Source: Bacteroidales bacterium (GTDB taxonomy: Bacteria; Bacteroidota; Bacteroidia; Bacteroidales; P3). Taken from it: a stretch of 7,615 nucleotides of DNA. Every line of letters begins with the position of its first letter. Positions within the stretch are counted from its first letter, which is position 1. Location of the stretch: positions 1 to 7,615 of the forward strand of contig DUQY01000210.1 of NCBI GenBank assembly GCA_012837565.1, read 5' to 3'. Below are positions 7,468 to 7,615 of this stretch, one piece after another. The notes under the pieces are model-generated. The model searched no databases and was not told the origin of the DNA. It saw only the letters and a list, made by a program, of their open reading frames with translations. A program made the translations under genes and the position numbers.

Positions 7468-7615
7468 GTGAAAGCTAATAAAAATATAAATAAAATTGTG
7501 AAGATAAATCTATTGATAGTTATAGGTTTATCTTCACTTTTGTTTTTAAATAGTTGCACAGGCAGAAGTCCATCAGGAGAAAAGGGGATTATCGGCAAAC
7601 CAATTCAAATTGTTA
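7468..7615 (+). CDS. N-terminus of a probable lipoprotein, cut by right window edge
   Basis: From GTG 7468 the frame is open to the window end (49 codons); a second in-frame GTG at 7498 gives a shorter, textbook lipoprotein leader with Cys20. Both reach the lipobox L-N-S|C with the modified cysteine encoded at 7555-7557, after a hydrophobic core LLIVIGLSSLLF. After the cysteine comes TGRSPSGEKGIIGKPIQIV, with no acidic cluster of the kind used as a Bacteroidota surface-export signal, so a periplasm-facing anchor is more likely. The family is unclear. The GKPIQIV stretch recalls the start of DUF4837 lipoproteins of this phylum (GKPYEVLVV-like, from memory); LptC is another candidate because it can lie near coaX and such barrel/TPR genes. 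No ATG start exists. The gap to the TPR stop is 15 bases and the frame is the same as the TPR gene's. A strong hairpin overlaps the signal-peptide codons, which lowers my confidence in the gene or its start. Confidence 0.6.
   Translation, partial: MKANKNINKIVKINLLIVIGLSSLLFLNSCTGRSPSGEKGIIGKPIQIV
7498..7547 (+). terminator. Strong hairpin with T-run: putative intrinsic (perhaps bidirectional) terminator or attenuator
   Basis: The arm GTGAAGATAAATCTAT (7498-7513) pairs with ATAGGTTTATCTTCAC (7522-7537) over all 16 positions, with one G-U pair (7509 with 7526), around the 8-base loop TGATAGTT. The downstream arm is followed by TTTTGTTTTT (7538-7547) and the upstream arm is preceded by an A-rich run (about 7479-7495), so the structure would read as a stem plus U-tract on either strand. 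It begins 45 bases after the TPR stop, a normal place for a terminator. It also lies within the signal-peptide codons of the lipoprotein frame and contains one candidate GTG start, so a regulatory role for that gene is an alternative. Confidence 0.62.

Noticed and set aside
7450..7500. Read-through of the TPR stop into the same-frame lipoprotein
   Set aside because: Only the TAA at 7450 separates the two frames, but a signal peptide in the middle of a fusion makes no sense and the TPR C-terminus looks complete. The shared frame is probably chance.
7401..7598. Minus-strand open frame across the TPR end and the hairpin
   Set aside because: It overlaps the conserved TPR C-terminus, runs through the hairpin and resembles no known protein.
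7573..7615. End of a convergent minus-strand gene (13 codons then TGA at 7575-7573)
   Set aside because: It would fit a bidirectional terminator at 7498-7537, but 13 codons are too few to support a gene, and the plus-strand lipobox is the stronger signal. It cannot be fully excluded without more sequence.

Overview
The window is AT-rich, gene-dense DNA from a member of the Bacteroidota (Bacteroidetes). Four points support this. (1) PurL has a GIGDYGNAFGVPVVAGE / TTDCNGRYV sequence style that I associate with this phylum. (2) Every predicted signal-peptidase-I substrate has glutamine right after the predicted cleavage site, the Bacteroidetes 'Q rule'. (3) Start regions are A-rich with little Shine-Dalgarno sequence. 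(4) There is an LNSC lipobox and a SPYSRFGIG...NAMGGVG...NPASY outer-membrane barrel start. I cannot place it below phylum with confidence; Bacteroidales is a reasonable guess.

All supported genes are on the + strand and tightly packed. In order: the 3' part of purL (purine synthesis; the 5' end is cut by the window edge), an exported bleomycin-hydrolase/aminopeptidase-C-type C1 cysteine peptidase, an exported acidic protein of unknown function, coaX (type III pantothenate kinase, first step of CoA synthesis), an outer-membrane beta-barrel protein whose start overlaps the coaX stop by 8 bases, an exported TPR protein, and the first part of a probable lipoprotein cut by the right edge. Gaps between genes are 23, 42, 5, -8, 40 and 15 bases. 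No stretch without a gene comes near 300 bases, and there is no convincing terminator before the far right end, so co-transcription of much of the block is plausible. Two genes are cytosolic metabolic enzymes; the other five encode products sent to the periplasm or outer membrane.

The most striking non-coding signal is at the right end. A 16-bp stem with one G-U pair and an 8-base loop (7498-7537) is followed by a T-run and preceded by an A-rich run. It has the form of a (possibly bidirectional) intrinsic terminator 45 bases after the TPR stop, yet it lies inside the signal-peptide coding region of the lipoprotein frame, and one candidate GTG start is the first triplet of the stem. Either the terminator and the next gene overlap, the hairpin controls the lipoprotein, or the lipoprotein reading is wrong.

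I saw no tRNA, rRNA, CRISPR array, insertion sequence, toxin-antitoxin or phage gene. Most of the window is ordinary chromosomal core sequence; I found no clear novel multi-gene system.
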